From CAYSND01 sp964642235 (GTDB taxonomy: Bacteria; Bacteroidota; Bacteroidia; Bacteroidales; UBA932): DNA of 46,793 nucleotides. This document shows, piece by piece, positions 35,024 through 43,172 of the stretch (position 1 is its first letter; every line of letters starts with the position of its first letter). The DNA is taken from the NCBI GenBank assembly GCA_964642235.1, contig CAZXOP010000002.1, forward strand, positions 1 through 46,793, read 5' to 3'. The position numbers and the translations under genes were made by a program. The notes beneath the pieces were generated by a model. The model saw nothing but the letters and a program-made list of their open reading frames with translations. It ran no database searches and was not told the origin of the DNA.

Positions 35024-36046
35024 CTATTTAGTTAGTAATATTATCTCTTCTATAAAGGAATCTATATCTTCTTGTCTGCTACTAAAAGAACACATCCACC
35101 TTACCTCCATGGTTTTTTCATTCCATAGGTAAAAACAATGATTTTTTCTCAGCGATTCATATAGTTCTTTGGGAACAATCGCAAATACCGCATTGGTTTC
35201 AACAGGACGTGTAATGGTTATTTGAGGAATACTTGAAAGCCTTTCTGCCAGATACTTAGCCATATTGTTAGCATTAGATGCTAGTGATAAAAAGAGGTCG
35301 TCTTTTAGATAGGCATCAAACTGAGCGGCGATAAAACGGCTTTTAGAGTATAGTTGGCTGAGTTGTTTTCTCAAATAAATAGTCTTATCCGAATTTACTC
35401 TGTTAAAGAAAATGACCGCCTCCCCTATCAACATTCCATTTTTAGTCCCCCCCAAAGAGATTACATCCACACCGGTCTCTTTATACTCCTTTAGAGAGAT
35501 TCCAAGTGCGGCTGTGGCGTTGGCTAATCTGGAACCATCTATATGTAAAAGGCACCCATAGCTGTGCATAAGATCTGCAAGTGCTTTGATTTCTTCTAGG
35601 GAATAGTTGGTTCCTAACTCGGTGGCTTGTGAAATAGAGAGTACTTTAGGCTGTGAGTGGTGCTGGAATCCAAATCCAACGAGGTGGTTTTCAACAGTTT
35701 CAGGGGTAACTTTTCCGTTGGTGTGTTCTAAGGGGATAAGCTTAGCAGAAGTTAATTTTTCTGGTGCTCCACATTCATCAACATTGATGTGTGCGGAAGC
35801 AGGGCAGAGGATGGCGTCTGTGGAGTGGGCTACTGTGGCAAGGGATAAAATATTTGCTCCAATACCGTTTAGAACGAAAAAAGCTTTACATTCTCCCCCG
35901 AAAAGGGACTCTATTCTACTAAGAACTTTTAGAGAATAGTCATCTTCGCAGTATGCTTCAGCATATCCGCTATTGGCTCGAGCGATGGCTTCCATTATAT
36001 TAGGATGAACGCCCGAATGATTATCGCTTCCGAAACTATGTTTCAC
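35024..36046 (-). CDS. Low-specificity L-threonine aldolase family PLP enzyme
   Basis: This 340-residue PLP enzyme cleaves threonine or allo-threonine to glycine and acetaldehyde in characterised relatives. It starts at a GTG: MKHSFGSDNHSGVHP is the normal beginning of the family, and no better ATG lies nearby. LHIDGSRLANA carries the cofactor-contacting Asp, and the PLP lysine is Lys202 in SLGGTKNG. Other beta-eliminating or amino acid lyases share this fold, so the exact substrate is open. A -7 box lies 20 bases upstream, so this gene begins the three-gene unit with the acyl-CoA synthetase and acetyltransferase genes. Confidence 0.88.
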   Translation of the reverse strand: MKHSFGSDNHSGVHPNIMEAIARANSGYAEAYCEDDYSLKVLSRIESLFGGECKAFFVLNGIGANILSLATVAHSTDAILCPASAHINVDECGAPEKLTSAKLIPLEHTNGKVTPETVENHLVGFGFQHHSQPKVLSISQATELGTNYSLEEIKALADLMHSYGCLLHIDGSRLANATAALGISLKEYKETGVDVISLGGTKNGMLIGEAVIFFNRVNSDKTIYLRKQLSQLYSKSRFIAAQFDAYLKDDLFLSLASNANNMAKYLAERLSSIPQITITRPVETNAVFAIVPKELYESLRKNHCFYLWNEKTMEVRWMCSFSSRQEDIDSFIEEIILLTK

Positions 36047-36066
36047 AATAAATTATTAACAATTAG

Positions 36067-36074
36067 CAAATTTA
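36067..36074 (-). promoter_or_regulatory. -7 promoter box for the threonine-aldolase-like gene
   Basis: The minus strand reads TAAATTTG, a perfect TAnnTTTG match, 20 bases before the GTG start. Confidence 0.5.
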
Positions 36075-36117
36075 ACATTTTTATCGATAAACTCCCAATT
36101 CGTAGTCATATTTTAAC

Positions 36118-36147
36118 AAAAAAACCCGTTTCTTACGAGAACGGGTT
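36118..36147 (-). terminator. Intrinsic terminator after gcvH
   Basis: AACCCGTT (36123-36130) and AACGGGTT (36140-36147) form an 8-bp stem with a 9-base loop. On the minus strand it is followed by seven or more T residues (the A-run from 36118), 30 bases after the gcvH stop. Confidence 0.85.
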
Positions 36148-36177
36148 ATGTGATACAGTTTTAGATGAGAAGTTTAA

Positions 36178-36558
36178 TTATTGATTGATAAAATTCTCAT
36201 AAGCAGTAGAATCAAGCAGTCCTTCTAACTCTGAGGTATCTCCAATCTTAATCTTTATCATCCATCCTTTTCCGTAAGGGTCGGAGTTAACGAGGTCAGG
36301 AGCATTTTCAAGCTCTGTATTAACCTCTACTATCTCCCCTGAGAGAGGCATTATGGCGTCTGCAACAGTTTTAACTGCTTCTATAGCACCAAAAACTTCA
36401 TCTTTTGAAAGAGTTTCACCCTCTGTCTGAATATCGACAAATACGATATCACCAAGTTGGTCTTGTGCATAATCAGTTATACCTACAGTGGCGATATCAC
36501 CATCAATTTTTACCCATTCGTGGTCTTCTGTAAATTTTAGATTTTTAGGAATATTCAT
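36178..36558 (-). CDS. gcvH: Glycine cleavage system H protein
   Basis: This 126-residue lipoyl carrier shuttles the aminomethyl group between the P, T and L proteins of glycine cleavage. The start MNIPKNLKFTEDHEWVK is typical, and the lipoylated residue is Lys63 in FGAIEAVKTVADAIMPLSG. It is transcribed alone, with its own -7 box and a strong terminator. No gcvP, gcvT or lipoate gene lies in the window. It may instead act in lipoate relay. The neighbouring threonine-aldolase-like gene would produce glycine, but the terminator separates the two. Confidence 0.96.
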   Translation of the reverse strand: MNIPKNLKFTEDHEWVKIDGDIATVGITDYAQDQLGDIVFVDIQTEGETLSKDEVFGAIEAVKTVADAIMPLSGEIVEVNTELENAPDLVNSDPYGKGWMIKIKIGDTSELEGLLDSTAYENFINQ

Positions 36559-36578
36559 AATGTTTATTATTTGTTGTA

Positions 36579-36586
36579 CAAAGATA
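36579..36586 (-). promoter_or_regulatory. -7 promoter box for gcvH
   Basis: The minus strand reads TATCTTTG, a perfect TAnnTTTG match, 20 bases before the gcvH ATG. Confidence 0.55.
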
Positions 36587-36601
36587 TTAATTTTTTCGAT
36601 T

Positions 36602-37195
36602 TTATAGAAGTTTCAGTCCTTTCTTGATAAGTTCTTCAAGTGATGATGAGGGTTCTTTTTCCAATATACTATCTATCACTTTCTCCACATTCCCTTTATT
36701 AAACCCTAAAAGAACAAGCGCTGATAGAGCTTCGGTTCGGGTGGTAGAGACTACTTTTCCAAGAGGGATGTTTTCAGAAACAGGACCCCCTTTAATGATT
36801 TTGTCCTTTAGTTCGATAATGGCTTTTTGGGCAGTCTTTAGGCCAATACCCTTAACACTCTTAATCTTATTTACATCACCGGATACTAAGGCGTTACGGA
36901 CCTCGTCTGTGGAGAGTGATGAGAGCATCATCCGTGCAGTGTTGGGACCAATCCCCGAAACTGTAATTAGTAGCTGGAAAATCTCCCTTTCATCTCTATC
37001 AAAGAACCCATAGAGCAACTCCTCCCCCTCTTTTTCTTTAAAAAGATGGTGGATAAAAGCTTTGCCCTCTTTTTGTTTCTGGAACTTGGTATAGGACTGT
37101 AATGAAATAAGAATCTCATACCCAATACCTTGATTATCCAGGATCATTTTTGTTGGTGTTATCTCGACTATCGAGCCGCTTATATAATCATACAT
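36602..37195 (-). CDS. ruvA: Holliday junction branch-migration protein RuvA
   Basis: This 197-residue protein binds four-way junctions and loads RuvB. It has the OB-fold N-terminal domain (MYDYISGSIVEITPTKMILDN), two helix-hairpin-helix motifs (LITVSGIGPNTARMML and IKSVKGIGLKTAQKAIIEL) and the C-terminal RuvB-contact domain (EALSALVLLGFNKGNVEKVI). The length is normal. Its partner ruvB is at 16818-17840, so the pair is unlinked, as is common in this phylum. It is divergent from sufS, and their -7 boxes are only two bases apart. Confidence 0.95.
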   Translation of the reverse strand: MYDYISGSIVEITPTKMILDNQGIGYEILISLQSYTKFQKQKEGKAFIHHLFKEKEGEELLYGFFDRDEREIFQLLITVSGIGPNTARMMLSSLSTDEVRNALVSGDVNKIKSVKGIGLKTAQKAIIELKDKIIKGGPVSENIPLGKVVSTTRTEALSALVLLGFNKGNVEKVIDSILEKEPSSSLEELIKKGLKLL

Positions 37196-37215
37196 ATCTT
37201 ATATCTCTTATTTTG

Positions 37216-37223
37216 CAAATTTA
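37216..37223 (-). promoter_or_regulatory. -7 promoter box for ruvA
   Basis: The minus strand reads TAAATTTG, a perfect TAnnTTTG match, 20 bases before the ruvA ATG. Confidence 0.5.
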
Positions 37224-37225
37224 AC

Positions 37226-37233
37226 TACTTTTG
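37226..37233 (+). promoter_or_regulatory. -7 promoter box for the sufS operon
   Basis: TACTTTTG is a perfect TAnnTTTG match 19 bases before the sufS ATG at 37253. Confidence 0.55.
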
Positions 37234-37252
37234 CAAATTAATAACTATTTAT

Positions 37253-38464
37253 ATGAATAGAATCGATGAGATAAGAGAGAAACTCCCTGCCCTTTCCCAG
37301 TCTGTATATGGAAAAAGGCTCGTTTATCTCGACAATGCCGCCACCTCCCAAAAGCCCAAAGAGGTTATTGAACTGGTGAATAGGATGAATTCCGGTCTTA
37401 ATGGTAATATTCATAGGGCTGTTCATAAGCTTAGTGCTGATGCTACCGAATTATACGAGAACGCACGTGAGTCAGTCAGGAAATATCTAAATGCAGCCGA
37501 AATAGAGGAGATTGTCTTTACTTCGGGCACAACTGCCTCGATTAATCTTATTGCCTCCTCTTTTGGCGAAAAATACCTTAAAAAAGGGGATTCGGTACTC
37601 ATTTCCGAAGCAGAGCATCATTCAAATTTAGTCCCTTGGCAGATGGTATGTGAAAGGAGAGGGGCGATCTTAAAAACCTTTTATGTTAATGATAACGGGG
37701 AGTGGGATATGGACTCTTTCAATCGTCAACTCGATTGTAGTGTAAAAATAGTGGCTGTTGCCCATATTTCTAATGTCCTCGGGATTAGGAACCCGATAGA
37801 GGAGGTTATCCGCAGGGGACATGCTGTGGGGGCACAGGTGCTGATAGATGGGGCGCAAGGAGTTGTTCATGATAAGGTAGATGTTCAGGCATTGGACGCC
37901 GACTATTATGTCTTTTCAGCTCATAAAATCTATGGTGCCACAGGGACGGGGATTCTTTATGGGAAGCGGGCTCTTTTAGAGGAACTTCCCCCTTATATGG
38001 GAGGAGGGGATATGGTAGGGACCGTAACTCTCCAAAAAACCACTTATGCTCCCCTTCCGCTGAAATTTGAAGCCGGTACTCCGAATTTTATTGCGGCAGC
38101 AACTTACACTCCTGCACTCTCTTTTGCAGAGGAATTGAGGAGTTTGTCGGAGAATGAAAAGGCAATAACTACTTTTGTTGTACAAGAATTGTCAAAGATA
38201 GAGGGATTAAAAGTTTATGGTAGGGGGGAGAATAAAATTCCACTCTTCTCTTTTACGATTGAGGGGGTACATCATAGTGATTTGGCAATGATTCTTGATA
38301 AAATGGGGATTGCTGTTCGTTCAGGACAGATGTGTGCCGAGCCTTTGATGGCTCGATTCGGTGTAACAGGGATGCTCAGAGCCTCTTTTGCCCCATATAA
38401 TACTCTCCAGGAAGCGGAATATTTTATATCATCATTACAGAAAGCAATTTTAATGTTAAGATAA
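37253..38464 (+). CDS. sufS: Cysteine desulfurase SufS
   Basis: This PLP enzyme takes sulfur from cysteine for Fe-S cluster assembly. The open frame extends upstream into ruvA, but the ATG at 37253 follows the -7 box and gives MNRIDEIREKLPAL and 403 residues, the normal SufS length. EAEHHSNLVPWQ is the cofactor-stacking His segment, the PLP lysine is Lys225 in FSAHKIYGATG, and the persulfide Cys is Cys361 in RSGQMCAEPLM followed by LRASFAPYNT. These features mark the SufS (group II) type. The stop is one base before sufE. Confidence 0.96.
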   Translation: MNRIDEIREKLPALSQSVYGKRLVYLDNAATSQKPKEVIELVNRMNSGLNGNIHRAVHKLSADATELYENARESVRKYLNAAEIEEIVFTSGTTASINLIASSFGEKYLKKGDSVLISEAEHHSNLVPWQMVCERRGAILKTFYVNDNGEWDMDSFNRQLDCSVKIVAVAHISNVLGIRNPIEEVIRRGHAVGAQVLIDGAQGVVHDKVDVQALDADYYVFSAHKIYGATGTGILYGKRALLEELPPYMGGGDMVGTVTLQKTTYAPLPLKFEAGTPNFIAAATYTPALSFAEELRSLSENEKAITTFVVQELSKIEGLKVYGRGENKIPLFSFTIEGVHHSDLAMILDKMGIAVRSGQMCAEPLMARFGVTGMLRASFAPYNTLQEAEYFISSLQKAILMLR

Positions 38465-38465
38465 G

Positions 38466-38882
38466 ATGACTATTAAAGAGATTGAAAAAGAAATAGTTGA
38501 GGAGTTCGGCGTGTTTACCGACTGGATGGATAAGTATGAGTATTTAATCGAAATAGGGAGGTCGCTACCTATTATTCCGGAAGCTGATAAGAAAGAGACA
38601 AATCTGATAAAAGGGTGTCAGTCGAGAGTCTGGCTTAAGTCCTCTTTTAATGACGGAAAGCTCTATTTCTCGGCGGACAGTGATGCTATAATTACTAAAG
38701 GGATTATCTCATTGCTTATTCGTGTTTATAATGAGAGAACCCCTAAGGAGATACTCGAATCGGATTTCGGATTTATAAGTGAAATAGGGATAAAAGAGAA
38801 TCTCTCACCTACTCGTGCAAATGGGTTGGTGGCGATGATTAATCAGATAAGAGCATACGCAGTGGCATATTCTAATAAATAA
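38466..38882 (+). CDS. sufE: Sulfur-acceptor protein SufE
   Basis: This 138-residue protein accepts persulfide sulfur from SufS and stimulates its activity. The acceptor is Cys51 in NLIKGCQSRVW, and the flanking YLIEIGRSLP and SLLIRVYNERTPKEIL segments are typical of the fold. It is packed between sufS (one-base gap) and sufT (six-base gap), which supports one transcript and one pathway. Confidence 0.96.
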   Translation: MTIKEIEKEIVEEFGVFTDWMDKYEYLIEIGRSLPIIPEADKKETNLIKGCQSRVWLKSSFNDGKLYFSADSDAIITKGIISLLIRVYNERTPKEILESDFGFISEIGIKENLSPTRANGLVAMINQIRAYAVAYSNK

Positions 38883-38888
38883 TGAACA

Positions 38889-39200
38889 ATGGATAAAGAA
38901 AAATTAAATAAGGACATTATTCGGGCACTTAAACAAGTTTTTGACCCCGAAATTCCTGTAAATGTGTATGATTTAGGGCTTATCTATGGGATTGATATAG
39001 ATGATGACCATAATGTTACTATTACTATGACCTTAACAGCCCCTAATTGCCCGCTTGTGGACGAATTGCTTGCTGATGTGAAAGAGGCTGTTTTGCAGAC
39101 TCCGGGGGTGGTAGATGCCGAGATAAAAGTGGTTTTTGAGCCGGCATGGGATAAAAGCATGTTATCTGACGAAGCTCTGTTAGAGCTCGGTTTGCTATAA
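38889..39200 (+). CDS. sufT: SufT-like Fe-S assembly factor (MIP18/DUF59 family)
   Basis: This 103-residue protein has the MIP18 (DUF59) fold: FDPEIPVNVYDLGLIY at residues 18-33 and the conserved Cys54 in LTAPNCPLVDEL, followed by WDKSMLSDEALLELGL. Stand-alone proteins of this type in suf operons (SufT) help mature Fe-S proteins. A phenylacetate-pathway PaaD role is unlikely, given the suf neighbours. The folK gene follows after four bases. Confidence 0.9.
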   Translation: MDKEKLNKDIIRALKQVFDPEIPVNVYDLGLIYGIDIDDDHNVTITMTLTAPNCPLVDELLADVKEAVLQTPGVVDAEIKVVFEPAWDKSMLSDEALLELGLL

Positions 39201-39204
39201 TTTT

Positions 39205-39660
39205 ATGGAATGGGTCTATCTGCTCTTAGGGACAAATCTAGGGGATAAGAGAGAAAATCTCTCCACTGCCATTTCGCTGTTAGTAACAGAGCTCGCCTCT
39301 TACCTCTTTTCTGAAATTAAAGAGTCCTCTATCCACGAGAGTGAACCTTGGGGGTTTGAATCGGAGGAGAATTTTCTTAATCAGGCTATTGCTTTTCAGA
39401 CGAACCTCTCTCCAGAGCAGGTACTTGCAGTCTGTAAGCATGTGGAGAGGAAGATGGGGAGGAGCGATATGGAACCGGAGTATGATTCGGAGGGGAAAAG
39501 AGTCTATAAATCGAGGATTATTGATATAGATATTCTTCTTTACGGAGAGCGTAAGGTCGATTTGCCCGAATTAAAAATCCCTCACCCACGGCTGCAGGAG
39601 AGGGAATTTGCCCTGATTCCACTTAGGGAGATATTATTCATCGATACAGATGTAGTATAA
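39205..39660 (+). CDS. folK: 2-amino-4-hydroxy-6-hydroxymethyldihydropteridine pyrophosphokinase
   Basis: This 151-residue enzyme transfers pyrophosphate from ATP to hydroxymethyl-dihydropterin in folate synthesis. The family motifs are all present: LLLGTNLGDKRENL, ESEPWGFESEENFLNQAI, RIIDIDILLYG with the metal-binding Asp pair, and IPHPRLQEREFALIPL. It closes the suf operon, an association with no direct biochemical logic. Its last 27 bases overlap the end of the convergent unknown gene. Confidence 0.95.
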   Translation: MEWVYLLLGTNLGDKRENLSTAISLLVTELASYLFSEIKESSIHESEPWGFESEENFLNQAIAFQTNLSPEQVLAVCKHVERKMGRSDMEPEYDSEGKRVYKSRIIDIDILLYGERKVDLPELKIPHPRLQEREFALIPLREILFIDTDVV

Positions 39661-40332
39661 TGCGCGAATGTCGCTCATGTTTTCAAAACTAACTTTATTT
39701 GCTTTAAGGTATTCTTCTATCTCTCTCTTTTTATCAGGAAAGAGCCTCTTAAATGCCCTTTTAGAAGGGGAATAGACTTTCTCGTTAGAGTATAGAAAAG
39801 GATAGAGATTAAAACTATATGGAATCTTTTGATCGTTATTTAACATATACGATTTTCCTGTTCCATCATCGGTCGTTGAATATGATTTGGAGGAAATGGT
39901 TTCAGAGGCAATTTCATAAGCTCCCCTCTTTTTTGGGGGATAGAAAATAAGCCTTTTAGCTACTCCAAGGGAGACCTCTCTGTTTAGGTCGAGTATCTCT
40001 ACATACAATCCATTTTTTATCTTTTTAAAAAGTCGATTACCTGCTATTACTGCGGTGATATCTTTTTCGTTAACGACCACTAAAGTATCACCTTTTTCAT
40101 TAATAAAATGAACCCTTTGGTCAAGAGTACCGATATTAAGGATAGATTCACTTTTATCTCCATTGTCGAAGAAAACAGTTCCCGTGCTAAAATTTTTAAG
40201 AACAAACTGGAGAGAATCAATCCCGGTAGTAGTTGGAGTTCTGCCATGGGGGATAGTAATTTCCCCCCTCATTTGACCATAAGTTTGGACAAAAAACAAG
40301 GAGGCAACAATGATTAAAAAAACTTGTTTCAT
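39634..40332 (-). CDS. Exported protein of unknown function, paralogue A
   Basis: I do not recognise this family. The 232-residue protein has a signal peptide (about residues 1-19, ending QTYGQ) and no lipobox. The mature part reads as a beta-rich N-terminal half (DSLQFVLKNFSTGTVFFDNGD, NIGTLDQRVHFINEKGDTLVV) and a C-terminal half with a charged helix (FPDKKREIEEYLKANKVSF). It is about two-thirds identical by eye to the next gene, and both are exactly 232 residues. Even 20 bases upstream of the ATG are alike, so the pair arose by tandem duplication. It may be an envelope protein of a Bacteroidales-restricted family. Confidence 0.65.
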   Translation of the reverse strand: MKQVFLIIVASLFFVQTYGQMRGEITIPHGRTPTTTGIDSLQFVLKNFSTGTVFFDNGDKSESILNIGTLDQRVHFINEKGDTLVVVNEKDITAVIAGNRLFKKIKNGLYVEILDLNREVSLGVAKRLIFYPPKKRGAYEIASETISSKSYSTTDDGTGKSYMLNNDQKIPYSFNLYPFLYSNEKVYSPSKRAFKRLFPDKKREIEEYLKANKVSFENMSDIRALYYICIDE

Positions 40333-40363
40333 ACGATTATATTTTAATTTTCAAAGGTCGTAT

Positions 40364-40445
40364 GAGAGCCGCTTAGCTCTCGCGTGAGATGCTTTTGAAA
40401 AGCATTGCCCAGTGGCGATTTCTTTATGGAATTTGATAAATTCCA
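40364..40445. repeat. Hairpin-rich spacer between the two paralogous genes
   Basis: Three perfect hairpins and a small one lie in 82 bases. GAGAGC/GCTCTC is at 40364-40381, ATGCTTTT/AAAAGCAT at 40389-40405, TGCC/GGCG (one G-U pair) at 40406-40417, and TGGAATTT/AAATTCCA at 40427-40445. The stems differ from each other in sequence. None is followed by a T-run, so a simple terminator does not explain them. Confidence 0.55.
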
Positions 40446-40462
40446 GCCTGCTTAAAGAGAAG

Positions 40463-41161
40463 TTATTTAGCGATACAGATGGCGAATAAAGGCCTAATGT
40501 CACTCATTTTCTCAAAGTTAACCTTATTGGCTTTAAGGTATTCTTCTATCTCTCTCTTTTTATCAGGGAATAGTTTTATAAATGTCTTTTTAGAGGGGGT
40601 ATAGACTTTCTCGTCTTTGTATAAGTAAGGGTAGACATAAAACCTATATGGAACATTTAGAAACTGGTTTAACTTATAGGTATTACCTGTCCCATCTTGA
40701 ATGGAGGAGTAAGTTGAGACAGATGAGGTTTCAGAGGCGGTTCCGAAAGCGCCCATCTTTTTGGGCTGGTCAAAAATAAGCCTTCTTCCCACTCCGAGTG
40801 AGACCTCCTTATTTATGTCGAGTATCTCAACATACATACCTGTGTTGGTTTTTTTGAAAAGGCGATTACTTACTATTACAGCACTTATATCCTTTTCATT
40901 TACCACCACCAAAGTGTCACCTTTCTCATTAATGAAACGAACTCTTTGGTCAAGAGTGCCAATATTAACAAGTGCAGCATTTCTATCTCCGTTGTAGAAA
41001 AAAACAGTGCCTATGCTAAAATTTTTGAGAATAAACTGGAGGGAGTCAACCATTGTAGTTGTCGGATCCCCGCCGGAAGCAACCATTACCTCTCCCTCTT
41101 TTTGACCATATATTGGGACAAAAATCAACAAGGCAATAACTAAGGACAATAATTTTTTCAT
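40463..41161 (-). CDS. Exported protein of unknown function, paralogue B
   Basis: This is the tandem partner of the gene at 39634-40332: 232 residues, a signal peptide ending PIYGQ, and the same layout. The best-conserved stretches between the two are NIGTLDQRV, FINEKGDTLVVVNEKD, EVSLGV and the C-terminal LFPDKKREIEEYLKANKV. The region after the signal peptide and the segment around residues 140-160 (ASETSSVSTYSSIQDGTGNTY) are the most different. No domain or active-site pattern is recognised. It lies 27 bases after dsbD in the same direction and may be read from that transcript. Confidence 0.65.
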   Translation of the reverse strand: MKKLLSLVIALLIFVPIYGQKEGEVMVASGGDPTTTMVDSLQFILKNFSIGTVFFYNGDRNAALVNIGTLDQRVRFINEKGDTLVVVNEKDISAVIVSNRLFKKTNTGMYVEILDINKEVSLGVGRRLIFDQPKKMGAFGTASETSSVSTYSSIQDGTGNTYKLNQFLNVPYRFYVYPYLYKDEKVYTPSKKTFIKLFPDKKREIEEYLKANKVNFEKMSDIRPLFAICIAK

Positions 41162-41188
41162 ACGATTATATATTAATTTTCAATGATT

Positions 41189-43129
41189 TTATTTATTAAG
41201 AAATCCGAAGAACTCTTCTAAAGAGCAGCCTCCTGTAGGTCCTGAAAGGATTTCTTCCTTGGGACTTATGACTGCGTAGAGGGGTTGAGAGACAGAGCCA
41301 AACTTTTCGGTTTGATATTTTCTAAGTTTTTTACCTAAAGTTTTTTCCTGTTCATCAGGAGTTTTATCGTCCACATAGAGGTTTGCAATAATAAACTTTG
41401 TTTTTAGAAGAGAGAGTACTTCGGGATTATTGAGTACGCTTGCTTCCATAGATTTACAAACACTGCAGGTGTGGGATTTGAAATAGAGAAAAATGGGTTT
41501 ATTCTCTTTTTGAGCAAGTGCCAATGCCTCATCAATAGATGGGACAGAGGGGAGAGAGGAGTAGGTGAGGGGTGAGGAAGCAGCTTCGCTTTTCCCATCA
41601 TTTCCTCCTGAAAGTACAATAGTGGAGCCGTCCTGCGGAGGAACAAGTCCTGAAATAGACTTGAGTGGTGCTCCAAAAAGTCCGGTGATCATATAGACTG
41701 CGAAGGCAAATGAGGCAATTGCTGCCATGATTCTTCCCCAACCTAGAGAAGGGGTTTCTTCATCATGGTGTGTCCTAATTTTACCAAGGAAGTATAATCC
41801 GAGAAGGATGGCGATAACTATCCAGATAGCGAGGAATCCAACTCTTGTGATTATTCCTAATCCGAAATAGGCATCCACGTTGTAGAAATATTTGATTGAG
41901 AAACCAAGTAGAACGAAGGCAAAGATAACTTTTACCATATTTAGCCAACCTCCTGATTTCGGGAGTTTCTTCATAACCGCCGGGAAGAATGAGAAAATGA
42001 CAAAAGGGAAAGCAAATGCAAATCCAAAAACAGCCATGCCCAAAATAGGTTTAAGAGCGACTCCATCAGAAACTGCTGCTGCAAGTATAGAGCCTACAAA
42101 GGGTCCTGTACATGAGAATGAGACAATAACCATGGCAAAAGCGACAAAGAAAGCAGCTATTATTCCCCCTTTGTCGGCCTTTTGGTCAGCCTTGTTTGCC
42201 AATCCCGAAGGGAGTGTTATTTCGAAAGCCCCGAAGAAAGAGATAGCAAACACCAGAAATAGTAAAGCAAATAATATATTAGGAATCCAGTGTGTTCCAA
42301 GCACATCAGTGGTGGTAGTACTCTGGAAGAGAGCCACTATAAGTCCTAATAATGAATAAATCAGCATAACTGACAAACCAAATACGACCCCTCTTATAAT
42401 TCCGTTCTTTTTAGAACCTCCGCTTACAAGAAAACCTACTGTCATAGGGATCATAGGGAAAACGCAAGGGGTCAAAATACTCCCCAAACCTGCTGCAAAT
42501 GCAATAAGCAAGAAGATTAAAAGGGACTGTTCAGATTTCTTCGCTGCCGGTATCTCCTCTGAAACTGCAGTCTGAGTGGCTACCGCGGAAACTGTATCTT
42601 CTGAAACAATGGTTTCTGCTCCATTTGCATCAGTAGTTGCGACTGTCTCAACAGGGGTTTCAGGGGCAATAATTGACTCTGCTTTAATGTTTAACGAAAT
42701 TTCATTTTCCCCTATAAGACACTCGGCTCCATTGCAGGTTTGATAATTAAAGGTACCCTTTATAACAAAATTGTTTTTTTTCAAAGGTTGAATAATCTGA
42801 TAAAAAACTGCTTTGTTTTCAAAGATTCCTACTTCTAAACCAAAAGATTCGTCGAATTTCTTCTTTGCAGGGGTCTCTTCGGAGAATTTTCCCACCAACT
42901 TAAAATCTGGTGAGGGAGCAATATCAAAAGAGGCAGGCATAGGGCCATCTGTGATAGGAGTGGCTCCATACATATACCAGCCCGATTCTATTTCAGCGTT
43001 TATGATTATTTTAACAGTGCCATTTTCCAAATATTTAACTTGGCTTTTGATGGTTGCTGTTTCTTGTGAAAAACTATTCGATATTACACCGAATAAAAGA
43101 ATAATGGATAATATTAGGGCTCTTTTCAT
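41189..43129 (-). CDS. dsbD: Thiol:disulfide interchange protein DsbD
   Basis: This 646-residue inner-membrane protein carries reducing power from cytoplasmic thioredoxin to periplasmic proteins. The order is a signal peptide, an N-terminal periplasmic alpha domain with Cys132 and Cys137 (YQTCNGAECL), a linker rich in Thr, Ala and Glu, and a multi-helix membrane domain with Cys222 (LTPCVFPM) and Cys340 (SFSCTGPF). A C-terminal thioredoxin-like domain with CSVC near residue 555 completes it. All three redox pairs are present. A -7 box lies 22 bases upstream. Supply of electrons to cytochrome maturation or protein folding is the family role. Confidence 0.94.
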   Translation of the reverse strand: MKRALILSIILLFGVISNSFSQETATIKSQVKYLENGTVKIIINAEIESGWYMYGATPITDGPMPASFDIAPSPDFKLVGKFSEETPAKKKFDESFGLEVGIFENKAVFYQIIQPLKKNNFVIKGTFNYQTCNGAECLIGENEISLNIKAESIIAPETPVETVATTDANGAETIVSEDTVSAVATQTAVSEEIPAAKKSEQSLLIFLLIAFAAGLGSILTPCVFPMIPMTVGFLVSGGSKKNGIIRGVVFGLSVMLIYSLLGLIVALFQSTTTTDVLGTHWIPNILFALLFLVFAISFFGAFEITLPSGLANKADQKADKGGIIAAFFVAFAMVIVSFSCTGPFVGSILAAAVSDGVALKPILGMAVFGFAFAFPFVIFSFFPAVMKKLPKSGGWLNMVKVIFAFVLLGFSIKYFYNVDAYFGLGIITRVGFLAIWIVIAILLGLYFLGKIRTHHDEETPSLGWGRIMAAIASFAFAVYMITGLFGAPLKSISGLVPPQDGSTIVLSGGNDGKSEAASSPLTYSSLPSVPSIDEALALAQKENKPIFLYFKSHTCSVCKSMEASVLNNPEVLSLLKTKFIIANLYVDDKTPDEQEKTLGKKLRKYQTEKFGSVSQPLYAVISPKEEILSGPTGGCSLEEFFGFLNK

Positions 43130-43151
43130 TTTTTATATAATATTCATCTTA

Positions 43152-43159
43152 CAAAAGTA
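43152..43159 (-). promoter_or_regulatory. -7 promoter box for dsbD
   Basis: The minus strand reads TACTTTTG, a perfect TAnnTTTG match, 22 bases before the dsbD ATG and 13 bases from the divergent glyS box. Confidence 0.55.
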
Positions 43160-43172
43160 TAAAAATAAATAG

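Noticed and set aside
34253..35845. A 12-base identical stretch (GGCTACTGTGGC) in the acyl-CoA synthetase and threonine-aldolase-like genes
   Set aside because: Both copies encode LATVA in unrelated conserved protein contexts; it looks like coincidence, not a repeat element.
36039..36046. A parS half-site (TGTTTCAC) at the start of the threonine-aldolase-like gene
   Set aside because: Only one half is present and the other side is unrelated; the bases encode the normal N terminus of the protein.
37130..37252. Upstream extension of the sufS frame into ruvA
   Set aside because: The extension overlaps ruvA coding sequence and its promoter box, and the protein starts normally at the ATG at 37253.
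37463..37472. CACGTGAG motif inside sufS, similar to the core of parS
   Set aside because: Only the central six bases match; the flanks do not resemble parS and it lies in well-conserved coding sequence.
41892..42359. A 155-codon rightward open frame opposite dsbD
   Set aside because: It is the antisense shadow of the clearly coding dsbD membrane domain, with low-complexity composition and no promoter box.
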